Shown: one piece after another, positions 24,871 to 34,646 of the stretch
Layout of the letters: each line of letters opens with the position of its first letter
Numbering within the stretch: the first letter of the stretch is position 1
Assembly: GCF_036812735.1 (NCBI RefSeq)
Contig: NZ_CP117523.1
Coordinates: 3,720,001 to 3,784,000, forward strand
DNA: 64,000 nucleotides
Direction: 5' to 3'
From: Terrisporobacter glycolicus ATCC 14880 = DSM 1288
GTDB taxonomy: Bacteria > Bacillota > Clostridia > Peptostreptococcales > Peptostreptococcaceae
Made by a program: the position numbers and the translations under genes
The notes under the pieces: model-generated
Told to the model about the DNA's origin: nothing
The model's database searches: none
The model's input: only the letters and a program-made list of their open reading frames with translations

Positions 24871-25344
24871 ATTCTTTTTCCCCTCTTTGTAATTTTTTAA
24901 CCCTATTTTTTGAAACAACAAAAAGATGCCTTAAGTATATATTTCAATATATTTTAAAAAATATATGATAAACAAAATCATTAGGGAACTATCCTATTGA
25001 TTTAAAAAAATTAATTTTTTCACAAGCATAGATATAATTTGTTATATTCACATAACATTAAACGCACAACTATCTACTGCTTTTATGCAATTTTAAAAAG
25101 ATCGTTCCTTCTATATTAATTATTGGAAATTATTTTGTCGATGGAAATTTAGATTAGAATATAATATTAGATTTGTCACAATTTATTTTCCATTTTTTTC
25201 ATTTAGTCGCTTTAATTAGATTATATATTAATTTACTTGAATTGTATACCGATTTGCATTTTAAAAATAGCATTTATAATCATTCTTTTTTTAATTTCCT
25301 TTATAGAATAATGATTTTTTTCTTTCATAAATATCATTTGTCTA
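24871..25344 (-). promoter_or_regulatory. Gene-free region upstream of the CODH/ACS operon (promoter region, elements not resolved)
   Basis: About 470 bases, very AT-rich, with no credible gene; the plus-strand frame at 25,173-25,367 has no ribosome binding site and odd composition. The operon promoter must lie here. The best minus-strand candidate I see is TTGTGC-N17-TATAAC around 25,040-25,070, plus a weaker TTGTTT-N18-TATATT near 24,950-24,980. I found no convincing CcpA cre site, Rex site or known riboswitch. Confidence 0.4.
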
Positions 25345-25346
25345 CA

Positions 25347-25390
25347 AAAAACCATAGTATGAGATAATTAACCTCTAACTATGGTTTTCA
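25347..25390 (-). terminator. Rho-independent terminator after the TPR gene
   Basis: Minus-strand AAAACCATAGT, ~20-nt loop, ACTATGGTTTTTT. It immediately follows the stop codon of the TPR gene (25,410) and insulates the CODH/ACS promoter region. Confidence 0.85.
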
Positions 25391-25409
25391 TTGTAAAATT
25401 TATAATTTT

Positions 25410-26558
25410 TTAATTAACTCTGTAATTCTCTAGCTCTCTCATACAAGAAATTGTTATTTCATCTTCAGGATTCAATTCATAAGCTCTTTCTATATAATAA
25501 ATGGCATCATCAATATCTCCTGTATTTAAATATGCCATTCCTAAATTACAAAGAATTTCAGGATCTTCTTTTATTTTTGCTGCTTGCTCTAATAGTTCAA
25601 CAGCTCTATCCATATTTAATGATGAAGCTTCACACAAAGCAAGTTCAACTAAAGTATCTACTTGTTTAGGTCTTATCATTAATATTTTTTCAAAATAAAG
25701 CATGGCTTTATCTATTTCGCCCATATTTTTATAAGCTATACCAATTATAAATAATAAGTTCCACCAGTCATTGTATTCTTCTTCCAATGGTAATAATTTT
25801 TCAAGACCTTCTTCAAATTTTCCTTGGAATACTAAAGAATATCCTTCTTCATATTGAACTTTATAATCCATCTTCCCTAGGTTTTCTTGTATTTCTGCTA
25901 TTATGTCTTCATCTAAACCTAGCGTCATTGCTTCTTCCCATATTACTTTAGATTTAATATATTGGCTTTGATTATAATAATGATATCCTAAGTGATAATA
26001 TGCTAAGGCAAAGTTTTCATCCATTTTAATTATTTCTTCAAGTTTTTCTCCAGCCTCTAATAAAAATGCATTCATTGCATTTGCGTCACCGTCTTTTTGA
26101 TAAGTCGTTGCAACCTCTTGACAAACAATAGCATAATTATAAAGACCTTCTATATCATTAGGATATAATGTAATTAATCCTTTGATATAAATTAATGCAT
26201 CTGTATATTCGCCAAGTTCAAAGTATTTTCTAGACATATATCCAGCATAAGGCCTTACTTCAAAGTTTACTTTCTTCTCAAGGGCGCTTAAGAATTTTTT
26301 ATACTCTGAATTATATTTAAACTCTGGATCAATGCCTATTATATATATCATTGCATCTGCTATAGACATTGAATTTAGTCCCTCTTGTGCTGTCTTTTCT
26401 TTTATTCCTTTAACAAGAACATCATTTTTTATAGGTACATTTAAGCCTTCTTTTGGTATTTCATATCCATCTAAATGAAAATCTCCATCTTTTTTTACAG
26501 TTATAAATGCAAGTTCTTCAGTTTTTCTAAGTAAATATTTATCTATTTTAAACTTCAT
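25410..26558 (-). CDS. Tetratricopeptide repeat protein
   Basis: A 382-residue soluble protein made mostly of helical TPR units. Repeats are clear in the second half: WWNLLFIIGIAYKNMGEIDKAMLYFEKILMIRP, then VDTLVELALCEASSLNMDRAVELLEQAAKI, then PEILCNLGMAYLNTGDIDDAIYYIERAYELNP. The first ~60 residues are less repetitive. TPR proteins are scaffolds, and nothing here gives a partner except position: its start codon overlaps the end of the radical SAM gene by 11 bases, so both are translated together. It may therefore be the substrate-recruiting partner of that enzyme (inference). Confidence 0.85.
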   Translation of the reverse strand: MKFKIDKYLLRKTEELAFITVKKDGDFHLDGYEIPKEGLNVPIKNDVLVKGIKEKTAQEGLNSMSIADAMIYIIGIDPEFKYNSEYKKFLSALEKKVNFEVRPYAGYMSRKYFELGEYTDALIYIKGLITLYPNDIEGLYNYAIVCQEVATTYQKDGDANAMNAFLLEAGEKLEEIIKMDENFALAYYHLGYHYYNQSQYIKSKVIWEEAMTLGLDEDIIAEIQENLGKMDYKVQYEEGYSLVFQGKFEEGLEKLLPLEEEYNDWWNLLFIIGIAYKNMGEIDKAMLYFEKILMIRPKQVDTLVELALCEASSLNMDRAVELLEQAAKIKEDPEILCNLGMAYLNTGDIDDAIYYIERAYELNPEDEITISCMRELENYRVN

Positions 26559-28320
26559 CTTCTTCTCCTATCTTTACAGTATAAGTTTTTGACTTATCAA
26601 ATACTTTATTAGTATTATAGTCAAATAATATTACAGTTTCTTCCCTTTTTAATTTTACACTAATATCTTCTTTTAATCTTAAAATATCATATTTAAATGG
26701 TTCAAAATGAATATATTTTAAAATATATTTTGTTGGTGTATTTGCAAATTGTGGTAAGTATTCTTTAAGATTATCTACATTATGCAGGAAATCATGACAC
26801 TTACTTTTAAAATTATTTATTTCTATTTTGTTGAAAATAGGTGGAACTGTTGATATTTTACCTAAGGATAAATAGTCATATTTTAATACCTCACTAAATA
26901 AATCATTATCTTTATTTATTTTCTCATTATAGAAATCTAACAATATTTTATATAACTGATTTTTTCCTTGGGCCATATGGAAGTATCCCATTTCTTCAAA
27001 ATATGTTGAAAATTCTTCAAAGAATTTAAATGGACTTTCACTATAATAATTTTTAATTATATATTCTAAAGACAATGGGAAGTTATTAGAATTATAATAA
27101 GTTTCTAATATTTCTTCTATATCTTTTATTTTTAATATTTCATCATAACTTATAAAATCATTGTATAAAACTTCGTATGGAGCATAATCTTTAAATTTGT
27201 ATCCATATTTCACTGAATTATATCTCATACCTGTTCCTTTAATCATCTTTAAGAAACCAAGTTGTAATTGTTCTATTTCTAAATTAAATACATCATTGAA
27301 AGACTCTTGAAATCTTTCATAACCTTCATAAGGAAGACCCGCTATTAAATCTAAATGTTGATGTATATTTCTAAATGATTTTATGGTCTTTACAACATAA
27401 GATAATTTTTCAAAATCATCTCTTCTTCCTACTGCATCTAAAGTTTTTTGATTAGTACTTTGTACGCCTATTTCAAATTGGAATAGACCTTCTTTACAAT
27501 TTTTTAGAAAGTTAAGCATATCATCATCTAGTAAATGTGCTGTAACCTCAAAATGATATGTTGTATAACCATTATCATTTTCCATTAGAAAATTCATTAT
27601 CTCCTTAGCAAATTTCTTATTTGCATTAAAAGTTCTATCTATAAATTTTATTTGAGATACTTTTGCATCTATAAGATTTTTTAAATCTCTTTTTACTCTA
27701 TCAATACTAAAATATCTAAGACCTTTTATTGCTGATGATAAACAGTACTGGCAGTTGAATGGACATCCCCTAGATGTCTCATAATAAACTATTCTATTTT
27801 CATATTCTTTTATATCCAAATTATCATAAGGACTTGGTATTTCATCTAAGTTTTGTAGCAATTCCATTTCTTCACTTACTACAATGTTTCCGTCTTTTCT
27901 ATATACAATACCTTTTACATCTTCTATATTTTTCTTACCTAAAAAATGTTGAACTAAATCTCTAAATACTAACTCACCCTCACCACATAATATATAATCT
28001 AAAAACTTATATTCTTCCATAGCATTTTCACTATCATAAGTAACTTCTGGCCCACCTAAACCTATTTTAATCTCTGGTTTAACTTTCTTCAAGTTGTCAC
28101 ATAATTTTACTATGTCATAAATATTCCATATATATGTTGAAAAGAATACTACATCATAATTATTCTTGTATATATCTTTTAAAATATAGTCTAGTTGATT
28201 GTTAATTGTATATTCTCTAATATCCACATCAACTAAATCTTTTACACTTTCTTTTAAGTATCTTATTGCCAAATTCGTATGAATAAACTTAGAATTTAGC
28301 GTAGTTAATAATATTTTCAA
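26548..28320 (-). CDS. B12-binding radical SAM protein with DUF4080-like C-terminus
   Basis: A 590-residue protein. An N-terminal cobalamin-binding domain (KILLTTLNSKFIHTNLAIRYLK to about residue 135, with GLGGPEVTYDSENAM) is followed by a radical SAM core with the 4Fe-4S motif C-PFN-C-QY-C in TSRGCPFNCQYCLSS (around residue 190) and the barrel elements ISQIKFIDRTFNANK and HLDLIAGLPYEGYERF. The C-terminal ~200 residues match the DUF4080 type found with such proteins. Members of this B12-rSAM class catalyse methylations or other difficult radical reactions, but this subgroup has no assigned substrate that I know. TTG at 28,320 is chosen as start because AAGGAG lies eight bases upstream. The preceding GTG overlaps that site. 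Confidence 0.85.
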   Translation of the reverse strand: MKILLTTLNSKFIHTNLAIRYLKESVKDLVDVDIREYTINNQLDYILKDIYKNNYDVVFFSTYIWNIYDIVKLCDNLKKVKPEIKIGLGGPEVTYDSENAMEEYKFLDYILCGEGELVFRDLVQHFLGKKNIEDVKGIVYRKDGNIVVSEEMELLQNLDEIPSPYDNLDIKEYENRIVYYETSRGCPFNCQYCLSSAIKGLRYFSIDRVKRDLKNLIDAKVSQIKFIDRTFNANKKFAKEIMNFLMENDNGYTTYHFEVTAHLLDDDMLNFLKNCKEGLFQFEIGVQSTNQKTLDAVGRRDDFEKLSYVVKTIKSFRNIHQHLDLIAGLPYEGYERFQESFNDVFNLEIEQLQLGFLKMIKGTGMRYNSVKYGYKFKDYAPYEVLYNDFISYDEILKIKDIEEILETYYNSNNFPLSLEYIIKNYYSESPFKFFEEFSTYFEEMGYFHMAQGKNQLYKILLDFYNEKINKDNDLFSEVLKYDYLSLGKISTVPPIFNKIEINNFKSKCHDFLHNVDNLKEYLPQFANTPTKYILKYIHFEPFKYDILRLKEDISVKLKREETVILFDYNTNKVFDKSKTYTVKIGEEDEV

Positions 28321-28442
28321 ATATTTCACTCCTTTTTAAATTTATACTATGTTTTTATATGGTTTTTAAGTTAAAATAATATAGTAAGGTAATTTTTACA
28401 AAAATATACTAAAATCAACAATTTAGAAAGGATGTATTTATT

Positions 28443-28643
28443 ATGGAATCTATTGATCAAGTATCTATAAATGATTTATCAAAAAGGGATTTATTATTAT
28501 TGATCAAAGCTCTTGAGTTTACTGGGGAGAATACTAAACTTGATGAATTCATAAATCTCAAAAACAATATTGTTAAAGAATTATGTTTTTTAACTGAAAC
28601 TACTGAACAAGAATTTATTAGCTATTTAGAAAAAAATAGTTAA
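28443..28643 (+). CDS. Small protein of unknown function (66 aa)
   Basis: A short plus-strand gene preceded by AGAAAGGATG at a reasonable distance from its ATG. The product is an acidic, probably helical protein (MESIDQVSINDLSKRDLLLLIKAL...) without signal peptide, membrane segment or cysteine motif. Codon use resembles that of its neighbours, supporting a real gene. It is divergent from the radical SAM gene and ends only three bases from the stop of the converging 309-residue gene. I recognise no family. Confidence 0.6.
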   Translation: MESIDQVSINDLSKRDLLLLIKALEFTGENTKLDEFINLKNNIVKELCFLTETTEQEFISYLEKNS

Positions 28644-28646
28644 TTC

Positions 28647-29576
28647 TTATGCTTTTTTAAATTTAAAATTATATTCACCTGATTTTGATTTGACTTTTAC
28701 GTGAAGAACATTGTCTCTTAATTCTTTTGATGCAATATTTATCTTGTTTAATATAGCATCTGAGACAATCTCTCCTTCATTGTATTTAATTAAATTTCTC
28801 GGGTCTGAATTTAAATCATAAGTTTTTTTGTTAATTACATACTTCCTTAATTTTATTATGTAATGAGACATTTGCTCAATAAAATCTATATTATCCATAT
28901 TTAAATTTGATTCTTCTCCCAGTATTGATAATATAGATTTTTTTATGCTTAAAATTCCTATATTGTTTACATTTCTTTCTTCTATATAAATATCATATAT
29001 AACATTTAATAAATTTTTAATTATTTTTCCGTCATCGTAACCGTCTACTTTTAAATCTATATAGTTATCAATTAATTGTATAGCATTAATTCTAGCCATT
29101 TGAAATTTTACCATATTTAGTTTTTCTAATTCAATGGAAAATCCTATAATTCTTTCCTTTAATAATTGCAATAATGCACCATACTCTATATTTTTGTTGT
29201 CTAAAATATAATGTATTGATGCATTGTACATAAGAGCACCTATGATATATTCAAATAAATTATCATCTTTTTTAAAATATTTAACATACTTTTGAATTAA
29301 ACTTATCACTTCATCTTCTGACTTTTGAATATTAGTATTTGCAAGTATTAATGGTAGTAGAATGTTTAGTATATCATCATAAGATGGTTTTATACCATAA
29401 AAATTATAATATCTTAGTTCATCTTTTAATCTATTATTATCTATGTATACATATCTTTGAATTTTATCGTCAATTAAACACTTAGTATTAAGGATAATTA
29501 AATCCGTTAACCCTTTTTCCTCATCATTAATGTTAAAAGAATTTAGATAAGAATTTCTTATTAAATTTTCCTTCAT
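28647..29576 (-). CDS. Conserved-looking protein of unknown function (309 aa)
   Basis: A soluble, largely helical protein without signal peptide or transmembrane segment. The central region is rich in isoleucine and leucine heptad-like helices (IGALMYNASIHYILDNKNIEYGALLQLLKERIIGF), and the C-terminus is basic (HVKVKSKSGEYNFKFKKA). I do not recognise a catalytic motif. It has a GGGAGTTAATTT ribosome binding region, stands alone on the minus strand, and converges on the 66-residue gene with a three-base gap. No terminator is visible between the two, so their transcripts may overlap. Function unknown. Confidence 0.7.
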   Translation of the reverse strand: MKENLIRNSYLNSFNINDEEKGLTDLIILNTKCLIDDKIQRYVYIDNNRLKDELRYYNFYGIKPSYDDILNILLPLILANTNIQKSEDEVISLIQKYVKYFKKDDNLFEYIIGALMYNASIHYILDNKNIEYGALLQLLKERIIGFSIELEKLNMVKFQMARINAIQLIDNYIDLKVDGYDDGKIIKNLLNVIYDIYIEERNVNNIGILSIKKSILSILGEESNLNMDNIDFIEQMSHYIIKLRKYVINKKTYDLNSDPRNLIKYNEGEIVSDAILNKINIASKELRDNVLHVKVKSKSGEYNFKFKKA

Positions 29577-29661
29577 AAATTAACTCCCTTATAAGTCTTT
29601 TACCTAATATTTTTATCAATTTTATTACCTTGTATTCATATACCCATAATCATGATTTTTT

Positions 29662-29704
29662 AAGAATTAAAAATAGCAGCTAAAAGCTGCCATTTTTAAT
29701 TCTT
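29662..29704. terminator. Bidirectional-type hairpin downstream of argS
   Basis: AAGAATTAAAAATAGCAGC is followed after four bases by a matching AGCTGCCATTTTTAATTCTT arm, giving a very long stem with a single-base interruption. On the minus strand it would terminate argS transcripts. Confidence 0.75.
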
Positions 29705-29779
29705 ACTTCTTCTATTGAACAACGATATATATTCAATGAAGCAAAGATATATGGTTGACCACACGAACAAAGTGAGTTT

Positions 29780-31480
29780 TTACATTCTTTCTGGTGCATG
29801 CATTCCTAATATTGCTAATCCATTTTCTAATGTTTGTCTTGTTGCAGCAACTAAAGCAAGTCTTGCTTTTCTTATTTCTGCATTTTCAACTATTATTGGA
29901 TTATCATGATAGAATTTATTGAAGGCTTGAGCTAAATCTAGTACAAATCTTGTTACTATATGTGGCTCATTTCTTCTCATTGCAGACACTATTGCCTTAT
30001 TAAATGATCCAATTACTTTTAATACCTCTGCAGCATCTCCATCTGATAATAATTCATAATTTACATCTGAAGTTACTTCTTCGTTGGCTTTTCTTAAAAC
30101 TGCACAACATCTAGCATGCGTATATTGAACATAAGGTCCAGTTTCTCCTTCGAAACTTAAAGTTCTTTCCCATGAGAATGTATAGTCTTTTATTCTACTG
30201 TTTGATAATTCTTGGAATACAACAGCTCCAACACCAACTTGTTTAGCTATTTCATCTACATTCTTAGCATCTGGATTTTTAGCAAGAACAGTTTCCTTTG
30301 TTTTTTCTACAGCTTGTTTTAAAACGTCCTCTAAGAATACTACTCTACCTTTTCTTGTAGACATAGTTCCTTCTTCTAAAGCAACCATACCAAATGGTAC
30401 GTGAATTAAATCTTTTGACCATTCAAATCCCATAAGTTCTAATACTTTAAATAACTGTTGGAAATGTAGAGCCTGTTGAGAACCAACTACATATATACAT
30501 TTTTCAAAATCATAAGTATTTTTTCTATATATTGCTGCTGCTAAATCCCTTGTCATATATAAAGTTGAACCATCATTCTTAGTTATAAGAGCTGGCGGCA
30601 TATTGTGTTCTTCTAAATCAACAATATTTGTACCTTGAGATTCTTTTAATAATCCTTTTGATTTTATTTGATCTATAACCGCATCCATTTTATCTGAATA
30701 GAAAGATTCACCTGCATAAGAATCAAATTCTATATCTAACAAATCGTAAACTCTAGCAAATTCTTTTAAACTTTCATCTCTAAACCATTGCCATAATGCT
30801 TTAGCCTCTTCGTCACCATTTTCTAATTTTGTAAACCAAGCTCTAGCTTCATCTTCCATTTCTGGTTTCTTTTCAGCTTCATCATGGAATTGTATGTACA
30901 ATTTTAATAACTCTGGTATTGGATTAGCTTCTACAGCTTCTTTATTACCCCAAAGTTTGAAAGCAACTATAAGTTTCCCAAATTGAGTTCCGTAATCTCC
31001 TAAGTGATTCACTCTTACCACATTATATCCTTGAGAATTGTATATTTTATATAGAGCATTGCCTATAACAGTAGTTCTTATATGTCCTATATGGAAAGGT
31101 TTAGCTATATTAGGAGATGAAAAATCTATTACTACAGCTTTTTCTCCGCCTAAGTCACTATGACCGTAATTTTCTTTTTTAGTTAAAACGTCTTTTATAA
31201 CACTCTCAGCTAATTGAGATTTATTTACAAAGAAGTTTACATATCCACCAAGTGGCATTACTTTCGATATTTCACCCTTAGCTTCTATCTTTTCTGCTAG
31301 TTCAGTAGCTATCATGTTAGGAGCTTTTCTAAATACTTTAGCTAATTTAAAGCATGGAAATGCATAATCCCCCATATCTTTATTTGGTGGAACCTCAATT
31401 AGCGCTATTATTTCTTCCAGTGTTAAATCTTCAATTTTTTCCTTAAGGCAATTAGCTATTGCTATTTTAAAATCTTGCAT
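29780..31480 (-). CDS. argS: Arginine-tRNA ligase
   Basis: A 566-residue class I aminoacyl-tRNA synthetase. The N-terminal Add-1 domain is followed by the HIGH motif in FSSPNIAKPFHIGHIRTTVIGN (around residue 125). The second signature appears as TMSTRKGRVVFL, in which the usual KMSKS is degenerate, as commonly seen in ArgRS. The anticodon-binding DALR domain ends in ARLALVAATRQTLENGLAILGMHAPERM, the typical terminus. It has a GAGGAGAAAATA ribosome binding site. No T-box was seen upstream. Confidence 0.96.
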   Translation of the reverse strand: MQDFKIAIANCLKEKIEDLTLEEIIALIEVPPNKDMGDYAFPCFKLAKVFRKAPNMIATELAEKIEAKGEISKVMPLGGYVNFFVNKSQLAESVIKDVLTKKENYGHSDLGGEKAVVIDFSSPNIAKPFHIGHIRTTVIGNALYKIYNSQGYNVVRVNHLGDYGTQFGKLIVAFKLWGNKEAVEANPIPELLKLYIQFHDEAEKKPEMEDEARAWFTKLENGDEEAKALWQWFRDESLKEFARVYDLLDIEFDSYAGESFYSDKMDAVIDQIKSKGLLKESQGTNIVDLEEHNMPPALITKNDGSTLYMTRDLAAAIYRKNTYDFEKCIYVVGSQQALHFQQLFKVLELMGFEWSKDLIHVPFGMVALEEGTMSTRKGRVVFLEDVLKQAVEKTKETVLAKNPDAKNVDEIAKQVGVGAVVFQELSNSRIKDYTFSWERTLSFEGETGPYVQYTHARCCAVLRKANEEVTSDVNYELLSDGDAAEVLKVIGSFNKAIVSAMRRNEPHIVTRFVLDLAQAFNKFYHDNPIIVENAEIRKARLALVAATRQTLENGLAILGMHAPERM

Positions 31481-31572
31481 TATTTTCTCCTCTCTACATC
31501 ATTATTCTTCTATGTTAAATTAATTTCTACATTTTTTCAAGTTATTCCTATTGTTATATTTTCAAATATATA

Positions 31573-32013
31573 TTATAATTCTTTTTCGCTAAAAACTTCT
31601 ATATTATTTTCTTTAAATAAGGCTGCTGTAACACCAGTACCAGAAATTTTATTGCCTGTAAAAGTTCCATCATAAATTAAGTTACATCCACATGAGGGGC
31701 TACCTTCTTTAAGAAGAGCCTGTTTGCAATCGAACATTTTAGCAATTTTTAAACTTTCCTCTGCTCCCTTAATAAAATTTTCTGTTACATCCTTATATTC
31801 ACAGCTTATTACCTTACTATTTCCACTTAAAACTTCTTTTCCACCTATCTTATCTATCTCCGATGGTTTTCTTGGTGTAGCTAATCCTCCTAGTTGTTCT
31901 GGGCAAATAATAACATATGGTTTATCTTTTAAAAATTTTTTTACTTTATTATTATCATTATTTCCACCATTATATTTACAATTTACTCCAACCAAGCATG
32001 CTGACACTATCAT
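31573..32013 (-). CDS. DUF523 family protein
   Basis: About 147 residues of the DUF523 (YbbK) family, recognised by MIVSACLVGVNCKYNGGNN near the N-terminus, ICPEQLGGLATPRKPSEI, and the C-x-C-type region LLKEGSPSCGCNLIYDGTFTG. Several conserved cysteines suggest a metal or Fe-S role, but no function is established. The family also occurs fused to DUF1722. It lies 15 nt downstream of mutS2. The start is uncertain: GAGGAG directly abuts the first ATG (32,025), so the ATG at 32,013 (used here) or the TTG just before it is more likely. Confidence 0.85.
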   Translation of the reverse strand: MIVSACLVGVNCKYNGGNNDNNKVKKFLKDKPYVIICPEQLGGLATPRKPSEIDKIGGKEVLSGNSKVISCEYKDVTENFIKGAEESLKIAKMFDCKQALLKEGSPSCGCNLIYDGTFTGNKISGTGVTAALFKENNIEVFSEKEL

Positions 32014-32040
32014 CAATTCAACCATCTCCTCAATTAATTA

Positions 32041-34419
32041 TTATCTTATTTCAACAATAGTTACTCCCATTCCACCTTCACCATATTGTCCAGGTCTTTG
32101 AGATTTAACATGTTTGTTTTTCTTAAGTACATCTTGAAGACCTTTTTTAAGTACCCCTGTACCAACTCCGTGTATTATTGTAACTATTTCAAGACCTGCA
32201 ACACAAGCATCGTCTAAGTATTTATCTACTTCAACAATAGCTTCTTCCAAGTTCATTCCTCTTAAGTCAACTTCACTCTTAACACTACCCGACTTAGAAC
32301 TTATAATTCTTCTTGTTGATTTAGTTACTATTGATTTTTTCTCTTTCTGAGCTATTTGTAGTGCCTTAAATGGAAGAGTCATTTTCATTATACCCATTTG
32401 TACTACAGCTTCTTTTTTCTTCTTATCAACTGATACTACTGTACCTTCTTGATTTAAAGTAATAACTTTTACTTCATCTCCTGCTTTTAAATCCCTTATT
32501 TCTTTATTAGAAACTTTTGGAACTATCATGCTTTTTACAGAAGGTTGTAAGTTGCCCATAGAATCAGCAAGCTCTTTTCTTAAAGCTTCTATTTTCTTAT
32601 TTTTTTCTTTAGAAGCCATTTCCATTTCCATATTTCTAAGTTCTTTTAGAATGTTATCTGCTTCTTCTTTAGCTTGTCTTGTTATACTAAAAGCTTCTGC
32701 CTTAGCTTTTTCCATCATTTTTTCTTTAGAAATAGATAATTTTTCAAGTTTTCTATCATATTCAGCTTTAACTTCTTCTATTTCTTTTTTAAGTTTTTCA
32801 GCCTCTTCTTTTTCTTGTTCAGCCTTTATTCTGTTCTTCTCCACATTTTGAAGTACGTCTTCAAGTTCTATATTATCTGTATTTATAAATTCTTTTGCTC
32901 TATCAATAATATCGTCTCTTAGACCTAATTTTCTTGATATTTCAAAAGCATTCGATTTACCTGGTACTCCAATTAATAATTTATAAGTAGGACTTAAGGT
33001 ATTAACATCAAACTCAACAGCTGCATTTTCTACTCTATACTTTGTAAGGGCATAGTTTTTAAGTTCACTGTAGTGAGTAGTAGCTATACATTTCGCCCCT
33101 GCCATATTTACATCTTCTAGTATGGCTATTGCCAGAGCTGCACCTTCTACAGGATCTGTTCCTGCTCCAAGTTCATCAAATATTACTAGAGAGTCAGATG
33201 TTACTTCATTTAATATCCCTACTATTTTAGTCATATGAGATGAAAATGTAGATAAACTTTGTTCTATACTTTGTTCATCTCCAATGTCAGCAAAAATATT
33301 ATCATATACACACATACTACTTCCATAATCCGCTGGTATGTGTAGACCACTTTGAGTCATTAATGCAAATAGTCCAATAGTTTTTATTGTAACTGTTTTA
33401 CCACCTGTATTTGGTCCTGTTATTACTAATGTATCAAAGTCTTCTCCTAAATAAATATTATTAGGTACAACTTTATCTGCATCTAACAATGGATGACGTC
33501 CATTCTTTATATTAATATTTTTTTCTTCATTTAATATAGGTTCTATTGCTTTCATCGATAGAGATAATTTCCCTTTTGCAAAAGCAAAGTCAAGTTTCCC
33601 AAGTATAACTTGATTAGATAAGATATCTCCTGCAACTTCACCCACTAATTTTGTTAACTCTGCTAAAATTCTTTCTATTTCTTCTTGTTCATCTAATTTT
33701 AATTTTCTAAGTTCATTGTTCATTTCAACAATACTCATTGGCTCAATAAACAATGTAGCTCCAGATGAACTTTGGTCGTGTATTATACCTGAAACTTGCG
33801 ATCTATACTCAGCCTTTACAGGTACAACAAATCTATCTCCTCTGACAGAAATAATTGCATCTTGTAAATATTTTTGATATGTAGTTGATGAAATTATTGA
33901 ATTTAATTTAGATCTAATAGATTGATTTTTTTGTAATATTCCCCTTCTTATACTTCTTAAAGTAGGAGAGGCATTATCTGATATTTCAATTTCACTAATT
34001 ATTGCATTATTAATTTCTTCTTCTATATCTCTATATACATATAAAGCATTTGACAAAGACTGTATTATTGGATAATTAAAATCCTCCTCTTCCCCTGGAG
34101 TTAAACTTCTTTTTAAATTTCTAGCTGCCCTTAGATTATCGCTTATTTTTAATAAACTTCCTGGGTCTAATACTGCTCCTATCTCAGCTCTTCTAACACT
34201 GTCTGATATATTTTGTATACCACCTAAGTTTACATGACCTCTTTTTATCAGAATTCCCTGTGCTTCACTAGTTTCTTCTAGCATATCTTTTACTTCTTTA
34301 TAATTAGGTTTTGGTATTAATTGTTCAATATATTTTAAACCTAAAGAAGATGAGGCTTTTGTTGCTAATAAATCAATAATTTTATTGTATTCCAATACTT
34401 TCAATGATTTTTGATCCAT
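32041..34419 (-). CDS. mutS2: Endonuclease MutS2
   Basis: A 792-residue protein of the MutS2 family. It has MutS-like core and lever domains without the mismatch-recognition domain, then the ATPase with Walker A ITGPNTGGKTVTIKTIG (around residue 330) and IFDELGAGTDPVEGAAL. A charged coiled coil follows (residues ~515-625, ENRIKAEQEKEEAEKLKKEIEE...), then a KOW-like segment, and finally the Smr nuclease domain (VDLRGMNLEEAIVEVDKYLDDA and IIHGVGTGVLKKGLQ). In Firmicutes it suppresses homologous recombination and/or rescues collided ribosomes. It has an AGAGGAGGAAGT ribosome binding site. The synteny zapA-(U32)-mutS2 resembles other Firmicutes. Confidence 0.96.
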   Translation of the reverse strand: MDQKSLKVLEYNKIIDLLATKASSSLGLKYIEQLIPKPNYKEVKDMLEETSEAQGILIKRGHVNLGGIQNISDSVRRAEIGAVLDPGSLLKISDNLRAARNLKRSLTPGEEEDFNYPIIQSLSNALYVYRDIEEEINNAIISEIEISDNASPTLRSIRRGILQKNQSIRSKLNSIISSTTYQKYLQDAIISVRGDRFVVPVKAEYRSQVSGIIHDQSSSGATLFIEPMSIVEMNNELRKLKLDEQEEIERILAELTKLVGEVAGDILSNQVILGKLDFAFAKGKLSLSMKAIEPILNEEKNINIKNGRHPLLDADKVVPNNIYLGEDFDTLVITGPNTGGKTVTIKTIGLFALMTQSGLHIPADYGSSMCVYDNIFADIGDEQSIEQSLSTFSSHMTKIVGILNEVTSDSLVIFDELGAGTDPVEGAALAIAILEDVNMAGAKCIATTHYSELKNYALTKYRVENAAVEFDVNTLSPTYKLLIGVPGKSNAFEISRKLGLRDDIIDRAKEFINTDNIELEDVLQNVEKNRIKAEQEKEEAEKLKKEIEEVKAEYDRKLEKLSISKEKMMEKAKAEAFSITRQAKEEADNILKELRNMEMEMASKEKNKKIEALRKELADSMGNLQPSVKSMIVPKVSNKEIRDLKAGDEVKVITLNQEGTVVSVDKKKKEAVVQMGIMKMTLPFKALQIAQKEKKSIVTKSTRRIISSKSGSVKSEVDLRGMNLEEAIVEVDKYLDDACVAGLEIVTIIHGVGTGVLKKGLQDVLKKNKHVKSQRPGQYGEGGMGVTIVEIR

Positions 34420-34646
34420 ACTTCCTCCTCTTTTTTATTTTTTTATGTAAATTTATCATATAATTTCTTTTTATGTAGTTTTTTTTTTTCGAAAATGTAT
34501 TATACTACTAATAGGCTAAATAATATTATACATTAATATTTTATATTTTAACATATTATACATTTTTTATTTAGTATATCTAAGTTATTTAAATTATTAA
34601 CTTAAAAATTAATTTTAATCTATTTAACAAGAAAGGAATTTTTATT

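Noticed and set aside
25173-25367. 64-aa plus-strand reading frame upstream of cooS
   Set aside because: Phe/Ile-rich translation typical of AT-rich non-coding DNA, no ribosome binding site, and it runs into the terminator of the TPR gene.
29780-31480. ArgS inactivated because KMSKS is not recognisable
   Set aside because: Many arginyl-tRNA synthetases have a degenerate KMSKS; the gene is full length and otherwise typical.
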